A stretch of 58,806 nt of DNA, from positions 1 through 58,806 of the forward strand of contig JAGVBT010000141.1 of NCBI GenBank assembly GCA_020059605.1. Reading direction: 5' to 3'. Each line of letters starts with the position of its first letter. Position 1 is the stretch's first letter. The notes below the pieces were generated by a model. The model saw only the letters and a list, made by a program, of their open reading frames with translations. It had not been told where the DNA came from and did not search any database. The position numbers and the translations under genes are program-made. This stretch comes from Deltaproteobacteria bacterium. GTDB taxonomy: Bacteria; Desulfobacterota; BSN033; UBA1163. Below, in pieces: positions 9,011 to 18,852 of the stretch.

Positions 9011-9859
9011 ATGAAGTTATTATATAAAAAATTAAAAAAAAGTTTTTTCGGGAAACTAGGGTTAGCGATCGTATTGATCTTTATCTTATTGGCTGTTTGG
9101 GGCCCTTATCTCGCCCCCCACGACCCCAATGCCATGAACCTAACGAAACGCCTTGTTCCACCCGTTTGGGAAACCAAGGGAAGTTGGAATCATATTTTGG
9201 GTACGGATATGTTGGGCCGGGATGTTTTGAGTCGTGTCATTTGTGGAACAAGAAATTCGATGATCATTGGTTTATTATCTTCATTGATAGCTTTATTGTT
9301 GGGGGTCGTTCTCGGCATGATATCAGGCTATTTAGGTGGGTATATGGATATCATCCTGATGCGGTTTGTTGATATTATGCTGGCCATTCCAGCCATCATG
9401 TTAGCCGTCGTTCTGGTAGCCATTATCGGCCCTTATCCTGTAAGCATCATTTTAGCAATGGGGCTCACCATGTGGAGTGAGTATGCCAAAGTCATTAGGA
9501 GTCGTATTCTTACATTAAAAGAGGAGCCCTTTGTTCTGGCTGCCATTACAATGGGGGCTAGCAATAGTAAAATAATTTTAAAGCATATTTTCCCCAATAT
9601 TATCTACATCATCATCGTTATTTTTACACTCCAAATAGGGTTAATCATATTATGGTCCGCTGGGCTGAGCTTTATCGGTTTGGGCGGGACAACGTTATCC
9701 TGGGGATGGGACGTCGCGGCCGGCAGAGTGTATTTGGCGAGAGCCTGGTGGTTATCTACAATTCCCGGTTTAGCTATATTTTTCTGCGTCCTCGGATGTA
9801 ATCTTCTCGGCGATTGGCTAAGGGATGCTTTAGATCCCGGGATCAAAAAGATTGGATGA
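9011..9859 (+). CDS. ABC transporter permease, DppC/OppC type
   Basis: 282 aa from the ATG at 9011; the open frame continues upstream into dppB, but the OppC family usually begins near KLKKSFFGKLGLAIVLIF, which fits this start. LAPHDPNAMNLTKRL and LGTDMLGRDVLSRVICGTR are OppC hallmarks, and AAITMGASNSKIILKHIFPN is the coupling loop. It pairs with the DppB-type subunit as the transmembrane pore. The Shine-Dalgarno is weak, and translation is probably coupled to the gene before, which ends 10 nt upstream. Confidence 0.9.
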   Translation: MKLLYKKLKKSFFGKLGLAIVLIFILLAVWGPYLAPHDPNAMNLTKRLVPPVWETKGSWNHILGTDMLGRDVLSRVICGTRNSMIIGLLSSLIALLLGVVLGMISGYLGGYMDIILMRFVDIMLAIPAIMLAVVLVAIIGPYPVSIILAMGLTMWSEYAKVIRSRILTLKEEPFVLAAITMGASNSKIILKHIFPNIIYIIIVIFTLQIGLIILWSAGLSFIGLGGTTLSWGWDVAAGRVYLARAWWLSTIPGLAIFFCVLGCNLLGDWLRDALDPGIKKIG

Positions 9860-9880
9860 TTTAAACCCACATGAGTTACG

Positions 9881-10873
9881 ATGGATCAAATGGGTAAGAC
9901 TCCGATGGAATGGATCCTAAAGGTAGAAGACTTAAAAGTTTATTTTAATACGCTGGGGGGGGTCGTTAAGGCAGTTGATGGCGTTAGCTTCAATGTAAAA
10001 AAAGAAGAACTTTTCGGCCTCGTCGGAGAATCTGGCTGCGGGAAAAGCACTACCGCTTTTTCAATCATGAGGTTGCTTGATGATACGTCAATCCTATACG
10101 GTAAAATTCTCTTGGGTGACAAAGAATTGGTTAAATTTTCTAAAAGACAGATGAGGCGCTTATGGGGAAATAAACTTTACATGATATTCCAGGACCCTAT
10201 GACATCATTAAATCCAGTGATGAGGGTGAAAGATCAAATCGCAGAGATTTTCAGAAGAAAAGAAGGGAGGGCATTAAAGGTTAATGACATCATTGAGAAG
10301 GGATGCAATTTATTGGAACAGGTTGAAATCCCGGACTCAGTCAGGGTATTGAATCAATATCCTCACCAGCTGAGCGGCGGGATGAAACAGAGAGTCATGA
10401 TTGCAATGGGTTTAGCCACGAATCCTGACCTTCTTTTATTGGACGAACCCACCACGGCCCTCGATTCAACCGTTCAATTTAAAATCGTTGAACTGCTTCT
10501 GGGCTTGAAGAAGAAGTATAGGATGAGTCAAATTATTATTACACATGATTTTGGAGTGGCCGCAAAGTTATGCGACCGGATTGCCGTGATGTACGCCGGG
10601 AAAATTGTCGAACAGGGGAAATATGTCACATTGTTGCATGAACCTGCACACCCGTATACCAAGGGATTATTCAAGTGTATCATTACTAAGGATCAAGAGA
10701 AGGATTATTTGGAAACAATGAAAGGATATCTCCCAAGCCTTTATGAACTGCCCAGTGGGTGTTATTTTGCAGATCGATGCCCCGTCGTGTTACCCATATG
10801 CAGGAATGAAATGCCAGTTTTGGTTGAGGTCGGAAGTGAACATTTTGTCGCATGCCACCTTTTCCGTTCTTAA
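9881..10873 (+). CDS. ABC transporter ATP-binding protein, DppD/OppD type
   Basis: 330 aa. Walker A GESGCGKST, signature LSGGMKQRVMIAMGLA, Walker B LLLLDEPTTALD and H-loop IITHDFG are all intact. The C-terminal oligopeptide-transporter extension has the cysteine-bearing pattern CYFADRCPVVLPIC...VACHLF known in DppD/OppD proteins. The start could also be the ATG at 9890 or 9905; no strong ribosome site separates them. It works with the next gene's product as a heterodimeric motor. Confidence 0.9.
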   Translation: MDQMGKTPMEWILKVEDLKVYFNTLGGVVKAVDGVSFNVKKEELFGLVGESGCGKSTTAFSIMRLLDDTSILYGKILLGDKELVKFSKRQMRRLWGNKLYMIFQDPMTSLNPVMRVKDQIAEIFRRKEGRALKVNDIIEKGCNLLEQVEIPDSVRVLNQYPHQLSGGMKQRVMIAMGLATNPDLLLLDEPTTALDSTVQFKIVELLLGLKKKYRMSQIIITHDFGVAAKLCDRIAVMYAGKIVEQGKYVTLLHEPAHPYTKGLFKCIITKDQEKDYLETMKGYLPSLYELPSGCYFADRCPVVLPICRNEMPVLVEVGSEHFVACHLFRS

Positions 10874-10918
10874 CGTTCAAGAATGATGAGAGCTGAAATA
10901 ATTGGCTACGGGTAATTC

Positions 10919-11899
10919 ATGCTGAGTCCCTTCATTGAGATAGTCAATCTAAACAAACATTATCCCTTAAGTTTAGGGATTATCGATCGTTTTGCTGGGG
11001 ACGTTAAAACAATAAAAGCATTGAACGGCATCAATTTAAACATCTTTAAAGGGGAAACATTGGGGCTTGTCGGTGAAAGTGGATGTGGAAAATCTACTCT
11101 GGGGCGGATTGTCATGGGTATTGAAACACCCACTGAAGGTTTCGTTAAGGTCGAAGGAAAGCGAATCGACGAACTCAAGTCAAAGCATGAAATCAAGGCG
11201 ATTCGGAAAAGAATCCAAATGGTTTTTCAAAATCCTGCGAGCACGCTCGATCCTCGAATGACGTTGCACCAGGTATTATCCGAACCCTTTTCGATTCATT
11301 ACAATTTGACAAGAAACGAACTCGATAAGAGGATCGAGGGTTTATTGGAAAAGGTCGGGTTACATTATGGAGACAGAAAGAAATTGTCCGGAGAATTCAG
11401 TGACGGGCAAAAGCAGAGGATTGCTTTGATACGCGCATTATCATTGGAACCGGAGTTTATCGTAGCCGATGAACCCGTTTCGGCCCTGGATGTTTCTGTG
11501 CAAGCGCAGATTCTGAATTTAATGAAACAATTGCAAAAAGAAATGCATTTAACAATGCTGTTTATCTCGCATGACCTCAAAATTGTAAGATTTCTTTCAG
11601 ATAGGATTGCTGTCATTTATCTTGGAAAGATTGTGGAATTAGGTTCAACTGAAGTAATCTTCAAAAATCCTTGTCATCCGTATACACAGGGTCTCCTCTC
11701 TTCAATATTAGACATTGATCCCGGGCTGACCAACCATCAATTTAGGATTAAAGCAGATGTTCCATTAAGCCAGCTTAATATACCCGAAGGATGTGTATTC
11801 CAAATGAAATGCTACAGCACGAATGATCGTTGCAAAAAAGAAAGTCCCGAATTGAGGGAATTAACGAGGGGACATTCCGTCGCCTGCTTTGAAAGCTGA
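10919..11899 (+). CDS. ABC transporter ATP-binding protein, DppF/OppF type
   Basis: 326 aa. Walker A GESGCGKST, Q-loop VFQNPASTLDPRM, Walker B FIVADEPVSALD and H-loop FISHDL are present. The signature reads EFSDGQKQR where the usual form is EFSGGQRQR, so an Asp replaces the first of the two glycines; this may weaken one of the two ATP sites. A C-terminal cysteine extension is present. It is the last gene of the transporter and is followed 32 nt later by the ferredoxin gene. Confidence 0.88.
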   Translation: MLSPFIEIVNLNKHYPLSLGIIDRFAGDVKTIKALNGINLNIFKGETLGLVGESGCGKSTLGRIVMGIETPTEGFVKVEGKRIDELKSKHEIKAIRKRIQMVFQNPASTLDPRMTLHQVLSEPFSIHYNLTRNELDKRIEGLLEKVGLHYGDRKKLSGEFSDGQKQRIALIRALSLEPEFIVADEPVSALDVSVQAQILNLMKQLQKEMHLTMLFISHDLKIVRFLSDRIAVIYLGKIVELGSTEVIFKNPCHPYTQGLLSSILDIDPGLTNHQFRIKADVPLSQLNIPEGCVFQMKCYSTNDRCKKESPELRELTRGHSVACFES

Positions 11900-11931
11900 A
11901 ACTCATGTCACCTGTTTAAAAGGCGTGGAAA

Positions 11932-12432
11932 ATGATTCTACAGATCATGATAGACCTTCCTAAGTGCACGGGATGCGGAATATGTGAACTTGCTTGTTCT
12001 CTATACCACGAAAAGGAATGCAACCCTGAAAAATCAAGATGCCGGGTCGTCCGCTACGAACATGAAGGCATCTTGTACAGTATCCCCATCTTGTGCCAGC
12101 AATGCGAGGATCCTCCTTGTCAAATGGTTTGCCCTACCAGAGCGATTCAACAAAATCAAACGGCTCATTGGGTCACCGTTGATGGGAGAAGATGCATCGG
12201 CTGCAAACAGTGTTTCACCGTATGTCCCTTTGGATGTATTACAATCGACCCAAAGATCGGAAAGGCGGTCAAATGCAATTTATGCGAGGGCGATCCCAAA
12301 TGCGTAGAATTCTGTCCGAGTGGGGCTTTAAGTATCGTTCTGCCGGATAAAGCAAACATCACAAAAAGACGTAGTTTTTTTGATCAGTATATCGAGAGCC
12401 TGAAAAAGCTTGCGCCATCGGTGACTGAATAA
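11932..12432 (+). CDS. Four-cluster 4Fe-4S ferredoxin subunit, AOR electron-transfer partner
   Basis: 166 aa. Sixteen cysteines fall in four groups: CTGCGICELAC, CQQCEDPPCQMVC, CIGCKQCFTVC and CNLCEGDPKCVEFC, the arrangement of AorA/HycB/DmsB-like polyferredoxins. Its stop codon overlaps the start of the AOR gene by one base (TAATG), so the two are translationally coupled and almost certainly form a complex. By analogy with AorAB-type enzymes it would carry electrons from the tungsten site to ferredoxin or another acceptor. Confidence 0.9.
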   Translation: MILQIMIDLPKCTGCGICELACSLYHEKECNPEKSRCRVVRYEHEGILYSIPILCQQCEDPPCQMVCPTRAIQQNQTAHWVTVDGRRCIGCKQCFTVCPFGCITIDPKIGKAVKCNLCEGDPKCVEFCPSGALSIVLPDKANITKRRSFFDQYIESLKKLAPSVTE

Positions 12433-14381
12433 TGGGAAATCCTATGGCCAATTTATATAAAACTCATATTCTCAGAATAGATTTAACCACCCGAACCATT
12501 ACCAGGGAACCTACCTTCAATTACTCAGAAAAATTTATTGGAGGAAGAGGGATCAATGCGAAGATAATGTTTGACGAAATAAAGCCTCAAATAGATCCAC
12601 TGGGAGTGGAAAATATCATTGTCTTTGGTGCGGGGCCATTAACGGGAACATTGTGTCCCGGTTCAAGTCGGGTGGATGTCATGTCAAAATCTCCTGTCAC
12701 AGGTTTCCTTGGAGATTCGAATATGGGGGGAAATTGGCCAGCCGAATTAAAATATGCCGGGTACGACCACGTGGTGATCCATGGAAAGGCGGATCACCCG
12801 GTCTATATCGCCATTGAAAATGAGAAGGTCGAAATACTAGATGCATCCCACCTATGGGGGGCAGATTCCTATTTGACTTCCCAAACGATCCGGAGAAAAC
12901 AGCAGGATTCAGATGTAAAAATCGTATCTATCGGGAAGGCCGGGGAGAAGGGGGTTTCCTACGCTTCTCTGATCTCCAATATTGGAAATGCGGCTGGCCG
13001 CAATGGGATGGGAGCCGTTCTGGGGTCCAAAAACCTGAAAGCCATTGCAGTCCGGGGGACCCGGGGGGTTCAAGTTGCCAACCCAGAAGAATTTTTTAAA
13101 CTCTGCACTAAACTTCACTCTATGGTTAGGAGCGCGTCAGGATATGATGAATATTCGAAAAGAGGAAGTTTAAGATCAATGACGCTCAATGCAAATTCTG
13201 GCTATACTCCTGCGGGAAACCATCAGACCTTCGGTTGGGGCCAGAAAGCAGAGTTTTTGGATTGGTGGAAAAGATTTGGGGTGAAGCGGGCAGGTTGTTT
13301 TGGTTGTCCGGTCCAATGCGCAGAGACCTATACCATTCCAGGCATTGGCAGCGGGGTCGTTTCCTGTCAACATTATATCGAACCGACTTGGAAATTAAAA
13401 AATAACGATGTCATGTTGTGGTGGGAGTTTGTGTGGAATTGCCAACTTTATGGAGTTGACGTAATCTCCATCTCTGGGATTTTGGCATGGGTCATAGAAC
13501 TCTATGAGGAAGGGATCATATCAAAAGAAGACACGGATGGATTAGTAATGAGATGGGGGGACAGAGATTCCATCATTAAAATGATGGAAAAGATTATCAA
13601 CCGCGAAGGGATTGGGGATATCCTTGCCAAAGGATTCAAGGAGGCTATTAAGCATTTCGGACGGGAGTCGGAACATTACGCCATGCACGTCAAAAATAGC
13701 CCTCTTTACGCGGCCTCTCCAAGATTTCCATTTGTTGGACTCGAAACAGCATTAGGGCCGAGAGGAGATTATATGAGGGCTTTTCTTCCTTTTGCAAAGG
13801 GAATCATCAGAGTAAAGGGTGATTCCTACATGAGTATGGAAGAAAAAGAAAAGCTAACGAAAATATATGGAGAGGAGGCTGAAAAAATAACCGGAACAAG
13901 GAAAGCCTTGGACATCATGGGATTTGAAGGAAAACCCAAGGGTATCATTTATGCAGAGACGATGATTTCAATCCCAGACATGCTTGGGGTCTGCAAACAT
14001 ATGGGTTTGGTAAATTTTCAGGCCTTCAACCCGGATGATTTTTCAAAAATATATTCTGCAGGTTTAGGGAAAAAGGTATCTCCTGAAGACTTGATTACTG
14101 CAGCGATAAGAAATAGGAATGTCGAGCGGGCATTTGAAGCGAGGGAGGGTTTAACTCGGGCAAAGGATACATTGCCAGAGAGAGAATTTAATAAAGAGGT
14201 CGGCGGGGCCTATGGGGGGGTTTATCTTGATCAAACCGAATTTGAAAAGGCAAAAGATGAGTACTATGCCCTAAGGGGATGGGATATTCAAACAGGTATC
14301 CCGACAGAGAAAACGTTGGTTGACTTAGGATTAGAGGATATTGCGGAGGATTTCAAAAAACGCAACCTTCTTCCCGAATAA
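12432..14381 (+). CDS. Aldehyde:ferredoxin oxidoreductase family protein (AOR-1)
   Basis: 649 aa, full length for the family. The N-terminal pterin-binding domain includes FIGGRGINAKIMFDE and FGAGPLTGT. The [4Fe-4S] ligands are CFGCPVQC, with a distal cysteine in MLGVCKHMG. AOR enzymes oxidise aldehydes to acids at a tungsten bis-pterin centre. AELKYAGYD and the C-terminal YALRGWD...GIPTEKTL region recall the wider branch that includes BamB of class II benzoyl-CoA reductase, but the other Bam subunits are absent, so an AorAB-type aldehyde oxidoreductase is the safer reading. An alternative start is the ATG at 12444. Confidence 0.9.
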   Translation: MGNPMANLYKTHILRIDLTTRTITREPTFNYSEKFIGGRGINAKIMFDEIKPQIDPLGVENIIVFGAGPLTGTLCPGSSRVDVMSKSPVTGFLGDSNMGGNWPAELKYAGYDHVVIHGKADHPVYIAIENEKVEILDASHLWGADSYLTSQTIRRKQQDSDVKIVSIGKAGEKGVSYASLISNIGNAAGRNGMGAVLGSKNLKAIAVRGTRGVQVANPEEFFKLCTKLHSMVRSASGYDEYSKRGSLRSMTLNANSGYTPAGNHQTFGWGQKAEFLDWWKRFGVKRAGCFGCPVQCAETYTIPGIGSGVVSCQHYIEPTWKLKNNDVMLWWEFVWNCQLYGVDVISISGILAWVIELYEEGIISKEDTDGLVMRWGDRDSIIKMMEKIINREGIGDILAKGFKEAIKHFGRESEHYAMHVKNSPLYAASPRFPFVGLETALGPRGDYMRAFLPFAKGIIRVKGDSYMSMEEKEKLTKIYGEEAEKITGTRKALDIMGFEGKPKGIIYAETMISIPDMLGVCKHMGLVNFQAFNPDDFSKIYSAGLGKKVSPEDLITAAIRNRNVERAFEAREGLTRAKDTLPEREFNKEVGGAYGGVYLDQTEFEKAKDEYYALRGWDIQTGIPTEKTLVDLGLEDIAEDFKKRNLLPE

Positions 14382-14481
14382 TCAGCATAGACTGCCTTCG
14401 CAGCAGGATTCTTAAAGCTGAAAAGAGGGATTTCAAAATCATCCGTTGCCTTGATCCATTGCCTGATCTAAGGAGGGAAAA

Positions 14482-15570
14482 ATGATTTATAACATTGCGG
14501 TGATTCCGGGGGATGGGATCGGAAAAGAGGTAACCCGCGAAGCGAACAAGATCTTAGATGCTATTTCTCAAAAGTATGGTTTCAAAATTAAAAGAGAGAG
14601 TTTTGACTGGGGGTGCGACTATTGTCTTAAACATGGGAAGATGTGTCCTGAAAACATTCTGGACGTCCTGAGGGGAAGTGATGCCATAATTCTCGGTTGC
14701 ATTGGGGATGCAAACAAGGTGCCCGACCATATTTCTCTTACCCTTCTGCTAAGGATTCGAAAAGGGTTTGATCAATACGTCAACCTCCGTCCCATTAAAC
14801 TTTATCCGGGAATTGAGACCCCCATTAAAACAGCGACCCCCAAGACGGTTGATCTCGTCGTAGTGAGGGAAAATACCGAGGGTGAATATTCGGGGGTCGG
14901 CGGATTTTTCAAGATGGGCCATCCGGAGGCTGCGGCTTTTCAGACCGCCATTTTCACTCAAAAAGGATGCGAGCGGGTCATTCGGTACGCCTTCGAACTG
15001 GCGCGGAAACGGAAGAAATACGAGGGAAAGACCCCTGTCGGCATGGTGACGAATTGCACCAAATCGAACGCCCTGAACTATTCCATGGTCTTTTGGGATT
15101 TGGTCTACAGGGAGGTGGCCCAGTCCTATCCTGACATCAAGACGGATCTGGCTTTGGTAGATGCTATCACCATGTGGTTTGTGAAGACACCTGAATATTT
15201 TGATGTCGTCGTCGCCTCTAATCTCTTCGGAGATATCATTACTGATTTGGGGTCCATGCTTCAGGGGGGCATGGGATTTGCTGCAGGCGGCAATATCAAT
15301 CCCGAAAGAACTTATCCCTCCATGTTTGAGCCGATTCACGGCTCCGCCCCTAAGTACGAGGGGAAAGGGGTGGCCAATCCGGTGGCAGCCATCGAATCTG
15401 TAAAGATGATGTTGGACCACCTGGGAGAGGAAGCCGCAAGCCTCGACATCGAAAAAGGCTTAACAAAAATTCTTTCTGAAGGGAAATTTAAGACCCGTGA
15501 CATGGGCGGAAAATATTCAACTTCTGAAATGGGCGATGCCATCAGAGAATCAATTTTGAAACAAAAATAG
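14482..15570 (+). CDS. Isocitrate/isopropylmalate dehydrogenase family, tartrate or D-malate dehydrogenase-like
   Basis: 362 aa, preceded by AAGGAGGG. Motifs are IPGDGIGKEVT, VVRENTEGEYSGVGG and SNLFGDIITDLGSMLQGG. This family oxidises a 2-hydroxy acid with NAD(P) and often decarboxylates the 3-oxo product. RENTEGEYSGVGG is typical of the isocitrate/tartrate/D-malate branch rather than LeuB. No leuA/leuC/leuD genes are near, so a catabolic role on a malate-like or alkyl-malate acid next to the aminotransferase and AOR genes is more likely. Confidence 0.87.
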   Translation: MIYNIAVIPGDGIGKEVTREANKILDAISQKYGFKIKRESFDWGCDYCLKHGKMCPENILDVLRGSDAIILGCIGDANKVPDHISLTLLLRIRKGFDQYVNLRPIKLYPGIETPIKTATPKTVDLVVVRENTEGEYSGVGGFFKMGHPEAAAFQTAIFTQKGCERVIRYAFELARKRKKYEGKTPVGMVTNCTKSNALNYSMVFWDLVYREVAQSYPDIKTDLALVDAITMWFVKTPEYFDVVVASNLFGDIITDLGSMLQGGMGFAAGGNINPERTYPSMFEPIHGSAPKYEGKGVANPVAAIESVKMMLDHLGEEAASLDIEKGLTKILSEGKFKTRDMGGKYSTSEMGDAIRESILKQK

Positions 15571-15579
15571 GAGAATTCC

Positions 15580-16920
15580 ATGAAGAAACCTCATCTCCCA
15601 CCCTATAACCATCAACCCAAACCTTATACGGGTCCCTCGTATCGAGAAGTGATGGAGATGCGGAAGCATTATCTGTCCCCTGCCCTCTTAACTTATTACA
15701 AGAACCCAATCATGATCGTTGAAGGATCCATGCAGTATGTTTATGACGAGAAGGAGCGCCGTTATCTCGATGGAATCGGCGGCATTGTGACGATCAGCGT
15801 AGGCCATTGCCACCCTTACGTCACACAAAAAGCCCGCGAACAATTAGAAACTCTTCAGCATACCAGCACGATTTATCTTCATCCCAACATCACCGAATTT
15901 GCCAGGATGCTCGCACAAAAAATGCCGGGGGATTTAAGTGTTTGCTATTTCGTCAACTCGGGATCCGAAGCCAATGATCTCGCTTTGCTGATGGCCCGTC
16001 TATATACCGGCAACTACGACATCATCGCTTTACGAAATGGTTATCACGGCGGGATTGCCTCCGCCATGGGACTGACCGCTCACAGTACATGGAAATTCAA
16101 CTATCCCCACAACTTCGGGATACACCATGCCATCGCTCCTGATCCTTACCGAGGGCCCTGGGGAAGGAATGAGCCAGATGCAGGGGCCAAGTATGCTGCA
16201 GATATCCAGGATCTCATTGAGTACGCCACGCCGGGTCGTGTGGCTGCTTTTTTCGCCGAATCGATACAGGGTGTGGGGGGAGCCGTAGTCTACCCCGAAG
16301 ACTACCTCAAAAACGCCTACCATTATACTCGAAAAGCGGGAGGGGTTTGTATTGCCGATGAAGTTCAGACAGGTTTCGGCCGCACAGGTACTCATTACTG
16401 GGGGTTTGAGACACAAGGGGTCATTCCAGACATTGTCACGATGGCAAAGGGGATTGGAAATGGAGCCCCTCTCGCTGCCGTGGTGACGACTCCGGAGATC
16501 GCAAAACCCCTCGCCGAGCGCATCCACTTTAATACCTTCGGAGGAAACCCCGTATCCTGCGCCATCGGAAAGGCTGTCCTGGAAGTCATCGACCGGAAAC
16601 ACCTCCAGCAAAACTGCCTTGAGAGGGGAAACCAACTCATGGAAGGCCTTAAGACATTAATGTCCAAATATGATCTGGTTGGGGATATACGGGGAAAGGG
16701 TTTAATGATCGGAGTGGAACTCGTAAGGGACCTAAAGACAAAGGAACCTGCAAAGGACGAATGTGCTTACGTTTTTGAAAGGGCTAAAGAACTGGGTTTG
16801 CTTATCGGCAAGGGGGGGCTCTATGGAAATGTGTTGCGAATCAAGCCCCCAATGTGTATTGCCCCCCCGGATGTCGATTTTATCCTGGAGGTATTGGAAA
16901 CATCCCTGAAGGAAATATGA
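15580..16920 (+). CDS. Class III aminotransferase, AGXT2-like
   Basis: 446 aa, starting 9 nt after the dehydrogenase gene with AGGAG in front. [33 protein letters not shown] and the PLP lysine in [17 protein letters not shown] show class III membership. The long N-terminal lead ([16 protein letters not shown]) and [13 protein letters not shown] resemble alanine-glyoxylate aminotransferase 2 and beta-aminoacid:pyruvate enzymes. It is distinct from the aminotransferase at 1066. A second transaminase beside a second AOR supports paired deamination and aldehyde or oxo-acid oxidation. Confidence 0.9.
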   Translation: MKKPHLPPYNHQPKPYTGPSYREVMEMRKHYLSPALLTYYKNPIMIVEGSMQYVYDEKERRYLDGIGGIVTISVGHCHPYVTQKAREQLETLQHTSTIYLHPNITEFARMLAQKMPGDLSVCYFVNSGSEANDLALLMARLYTGNYDIIALRNGYHGGIASAMGLTAHSTWKFNYPHNFGIHHAIAPDPYRGPWGRNEPDAGAKYAADIQDLIEYATPGRVAAFFAESIQGVGGAVVYPEDYLKNAYHYTRKAGGVCIADEVQTGFGRTGTHYWGFETQGVIPDIVTMAKGIGNGAPLAAVVTTPEIAKPLAERIHFNTFGGNPVSCAIGKAVLEVIDRKHLQQNCLERGNQLMEGLKTLMSKYDLVGDIRGKGLMIGVELVRDLKTKEPAKDECAYVFERAKELGLLIGKGGLYGNVLRIKPPMCIAPPDVDFILEVLETSLKEI

Positions 16921-16947
16921 TGGAATCCCCTGGACAGGAGCATGCCT

Positions 16948-18852
16948 ATGGCCTTTGGATATCGGGGAAAAATACTTCACGTTGATCTGACCAACCGAAG
17001 AATTGAAGTAGAAGAAAAAGATGATGCTTTCTACAGGACCTACCTGGGAGGCAGGGGGATCGGATACTACTACCTTTTAAAGGAGGTCCCGCCTCTTATT
17101 GACCCGTTTTCTCCCCAAAATATTCTGGTGTTGGCCACAGGGGTCATGACAGGCTCTCCGATCGCCGCTTCTTGCCGGTTCTCTGCAATTGGAAAATCGC
17201 CTCTAACCGGAACCGCGGGGGAATCGGAGGCGGCAGGCTTTTTCGGCCCTTCACTCAAGTCGGCAGGTTTTGATGCGATTGTTTTCCGAGGGAGGGCGGA
17301 CATACCTGTTTATCTCTGGGTCACCGGGGGCAGAGCGGAAATCCGGGATGCCTCTCATTTGACCAAGGAGGGAGCGAAAGAGGTTCAGGGTTCAATCCGC
17401 GAGGAATTAAAGAATCCCAATATCCGTGTCGCACAGACAGGCCTCGCGGGTATGAATCTTGTTCGTTTTTCCAACATCACAAATAACCTGGGCCATTTCA
17501 ACGGCCGAAACGGGTTTGGCGCAGTCATGGGTTCAAAAAATCTTCGGGCGGTTGCTGCCTTTGGTACTGAAAGAATTCCTTTTGCTGACTCTGAATTTTT
17601 GAAACAGACAGCCATCGAGTATGCGAAAACTTTTCAAGACCATCCCCTCGGAAAGCAACTATTCGTTTATGGAACAACCGCCTTCTGTGAGATTCTATCA
17701 GAATTGGGCGCATTACCAGTTAACAATTTCCGGCGCAGCAAACTTGACGATCCAACCCCTTTAAGCGGTGATACCTACAATGACACCCTCCTTCAAGAAC
17801 GGAAAGGGTGTTATGCATGTCCGATCCGCTGCAAACGTGGAATTGCATTCGAAGATCCGAAGTACAAGGTCGACCCTGGTTATGGGGGACCCGAATACGA
17901 GACGATGGCCGCATTCGGGTCCAATCTGAATATCCTCGACCTCAAGGCCATTGCCAAGTGCAATGAAATCTGCAATCGGTACTGCATGGACACGATTTCC
18001 GCGGGAATGGTCATCGCCTTTGCTTGCGAGTGCTTTGAGAAAGGGATTCTTTCTCGCGCGGATACGGGCGGGATGGAGCTTTGTTTCGGGGATGCCGATC
18101 TCGTGATCAAGCTTTTAGAGATGATCGCCCGCAGGGAAGGCGTGGGGAACCTTCTCGCTGAGGGAATGACAAGGCTAGCCCGTCGCTGGGGAGTGACGGA
18201 TCAGCCTTATCATCTCGCCGTCAAGGGGCAGGAGTTGCCCATGCATGACCCAAGGGTCAAGGTGGGCGTGGGATTTGGTTATGCCATCAGCACCTATGGG
18301 GCCGATCATATGTATGCCCCTCATGATTCCCTCTTCACCGATGAAAATTCTATGCCTTTCAAATCATTGAAGCCCTTGGGTCTTTGCAAAGCCATGCATG
18401 CGACGGACATTACGGCGGAGAAAGTGAGAACTTATTCTATCCTTGACAATCTTTGGAAGATGATGGATGCTCTGGGCCTTTGTGTATTCGGTTTTGCGCC
18501 GCGCGGAGTCATGCCATTAGAACAAATGGTTCAATGCCTGAATGCCATTACAGGCTGGGATACCAGTTTGTCTGAACTGATGAAAGCTGGCGAACGGGGA
18601 ACGATCATGGCGAAGGCTTTTAACAGTCGAGAAGGGTTTACGATTCAAGACGACCGCCTCCCCGGCCGTCTGTTTGCTCCTAAACCGGATGGACCTAACG
18701 CCGGGGAAAATATTTTTAATGAGCAGGATTTCAATAGGGCCATCGAGATGATCTATAGCATCACAGGATGCGATCCAGCGAAAGGCCGTCCGAATAGAAG
18801 TAAGCTCACTGAGTTGGGTCTCGAATGGGTTGAAGAATTTCTAAATAAGTAA
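16948..18852 (+). CDS. Aldehyde:ferredoxin oxidoreductase family protein (AOR-2)
   Basis: 634 aa. The second of two in-frame ATGs (16948) is preferred because AGGAG at 16936-16940 is then 7 nt away, against 1 nt for the ATG at 16942. YLGGRGIGYYYLLKE and LATGVMTGSP form the pterin domain; CYACPIRC and a distal cysteine in LGLCVFGF provide the four cluster ligands. There is no dedicated ferredoxin gene beside it, unlike AOR-1. It directly follows the AGXT2-like aminotransferase, so its substrate is probably an aldehyde or semialdehyde made from the same compound. Confidence 0.9.
   Translation: MAFGYRGKILHVDLTNRRIEVEEKDDAFYRTYLGGRGIGYYYLLKEVPPLIDPFSPQNILVLATGVMTGSPIAASCRFSAIGKSPLTGTAGESEAAGFFGPSLKSAGFDAIVFRGRADIPVYLWVTGGRAEIRDASHLTKEGAKEVQGSIREELKNPNIRVAQTGLAGMNLVRFSNITNNLGHFNGRNGFGAVMGSKNLRAVAAFGTERIPFADSEFLKQTAIEYAKTFQDHPLGKQLFVYGTTAFCEILSELGALPVNNFRRSKLDDPTPLSGDTYNDTLLQERKGCYACPIRCKRGIAFEDPKYKVDPGYGGPEYETMAAFGSNLNILDLKAIAKCNEICNRYCMDTISAGMVIAFACECFEKGILSRADTGGMELCFGDADLVIKLLEMIARREGVGNLLAEGMTRLARRWGVTDQPYHLAVKGQELPMHDPRVKVGVGFGYAISTYGADHMYAPHDSLFTDENSMPFKSLKPLGLCKAMHATDITAEKVRTYSILDNLWKMMDALGLCVFGFAPRGVMPLEQMVQCLNAITGWDTSLSELMKAGERGTIMAKAFNSREGFTIQDDRLPGRLFAPKPDGPNAGENIFNEQDFNRAIEMIYSITGCDPAKGRPNRSKLTELGLEWVEEFLNK

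Noticed and set aside
12432-14381. Calling AOR-1 the BamB subunit of benzoyl-CoA reductase
   Set aside because: Some shared wording, but BamD-I are missing and the AOR family shares much of it; listed as a finding, not as an annotation.
14749-15420. 223-aa - strand open frame inside the isocitrate dehydrogenase-like gene
   Set aside because: Shadow of a clearly conserved gene; composition is non-proteinlike and rich in His/Gly/Arg.
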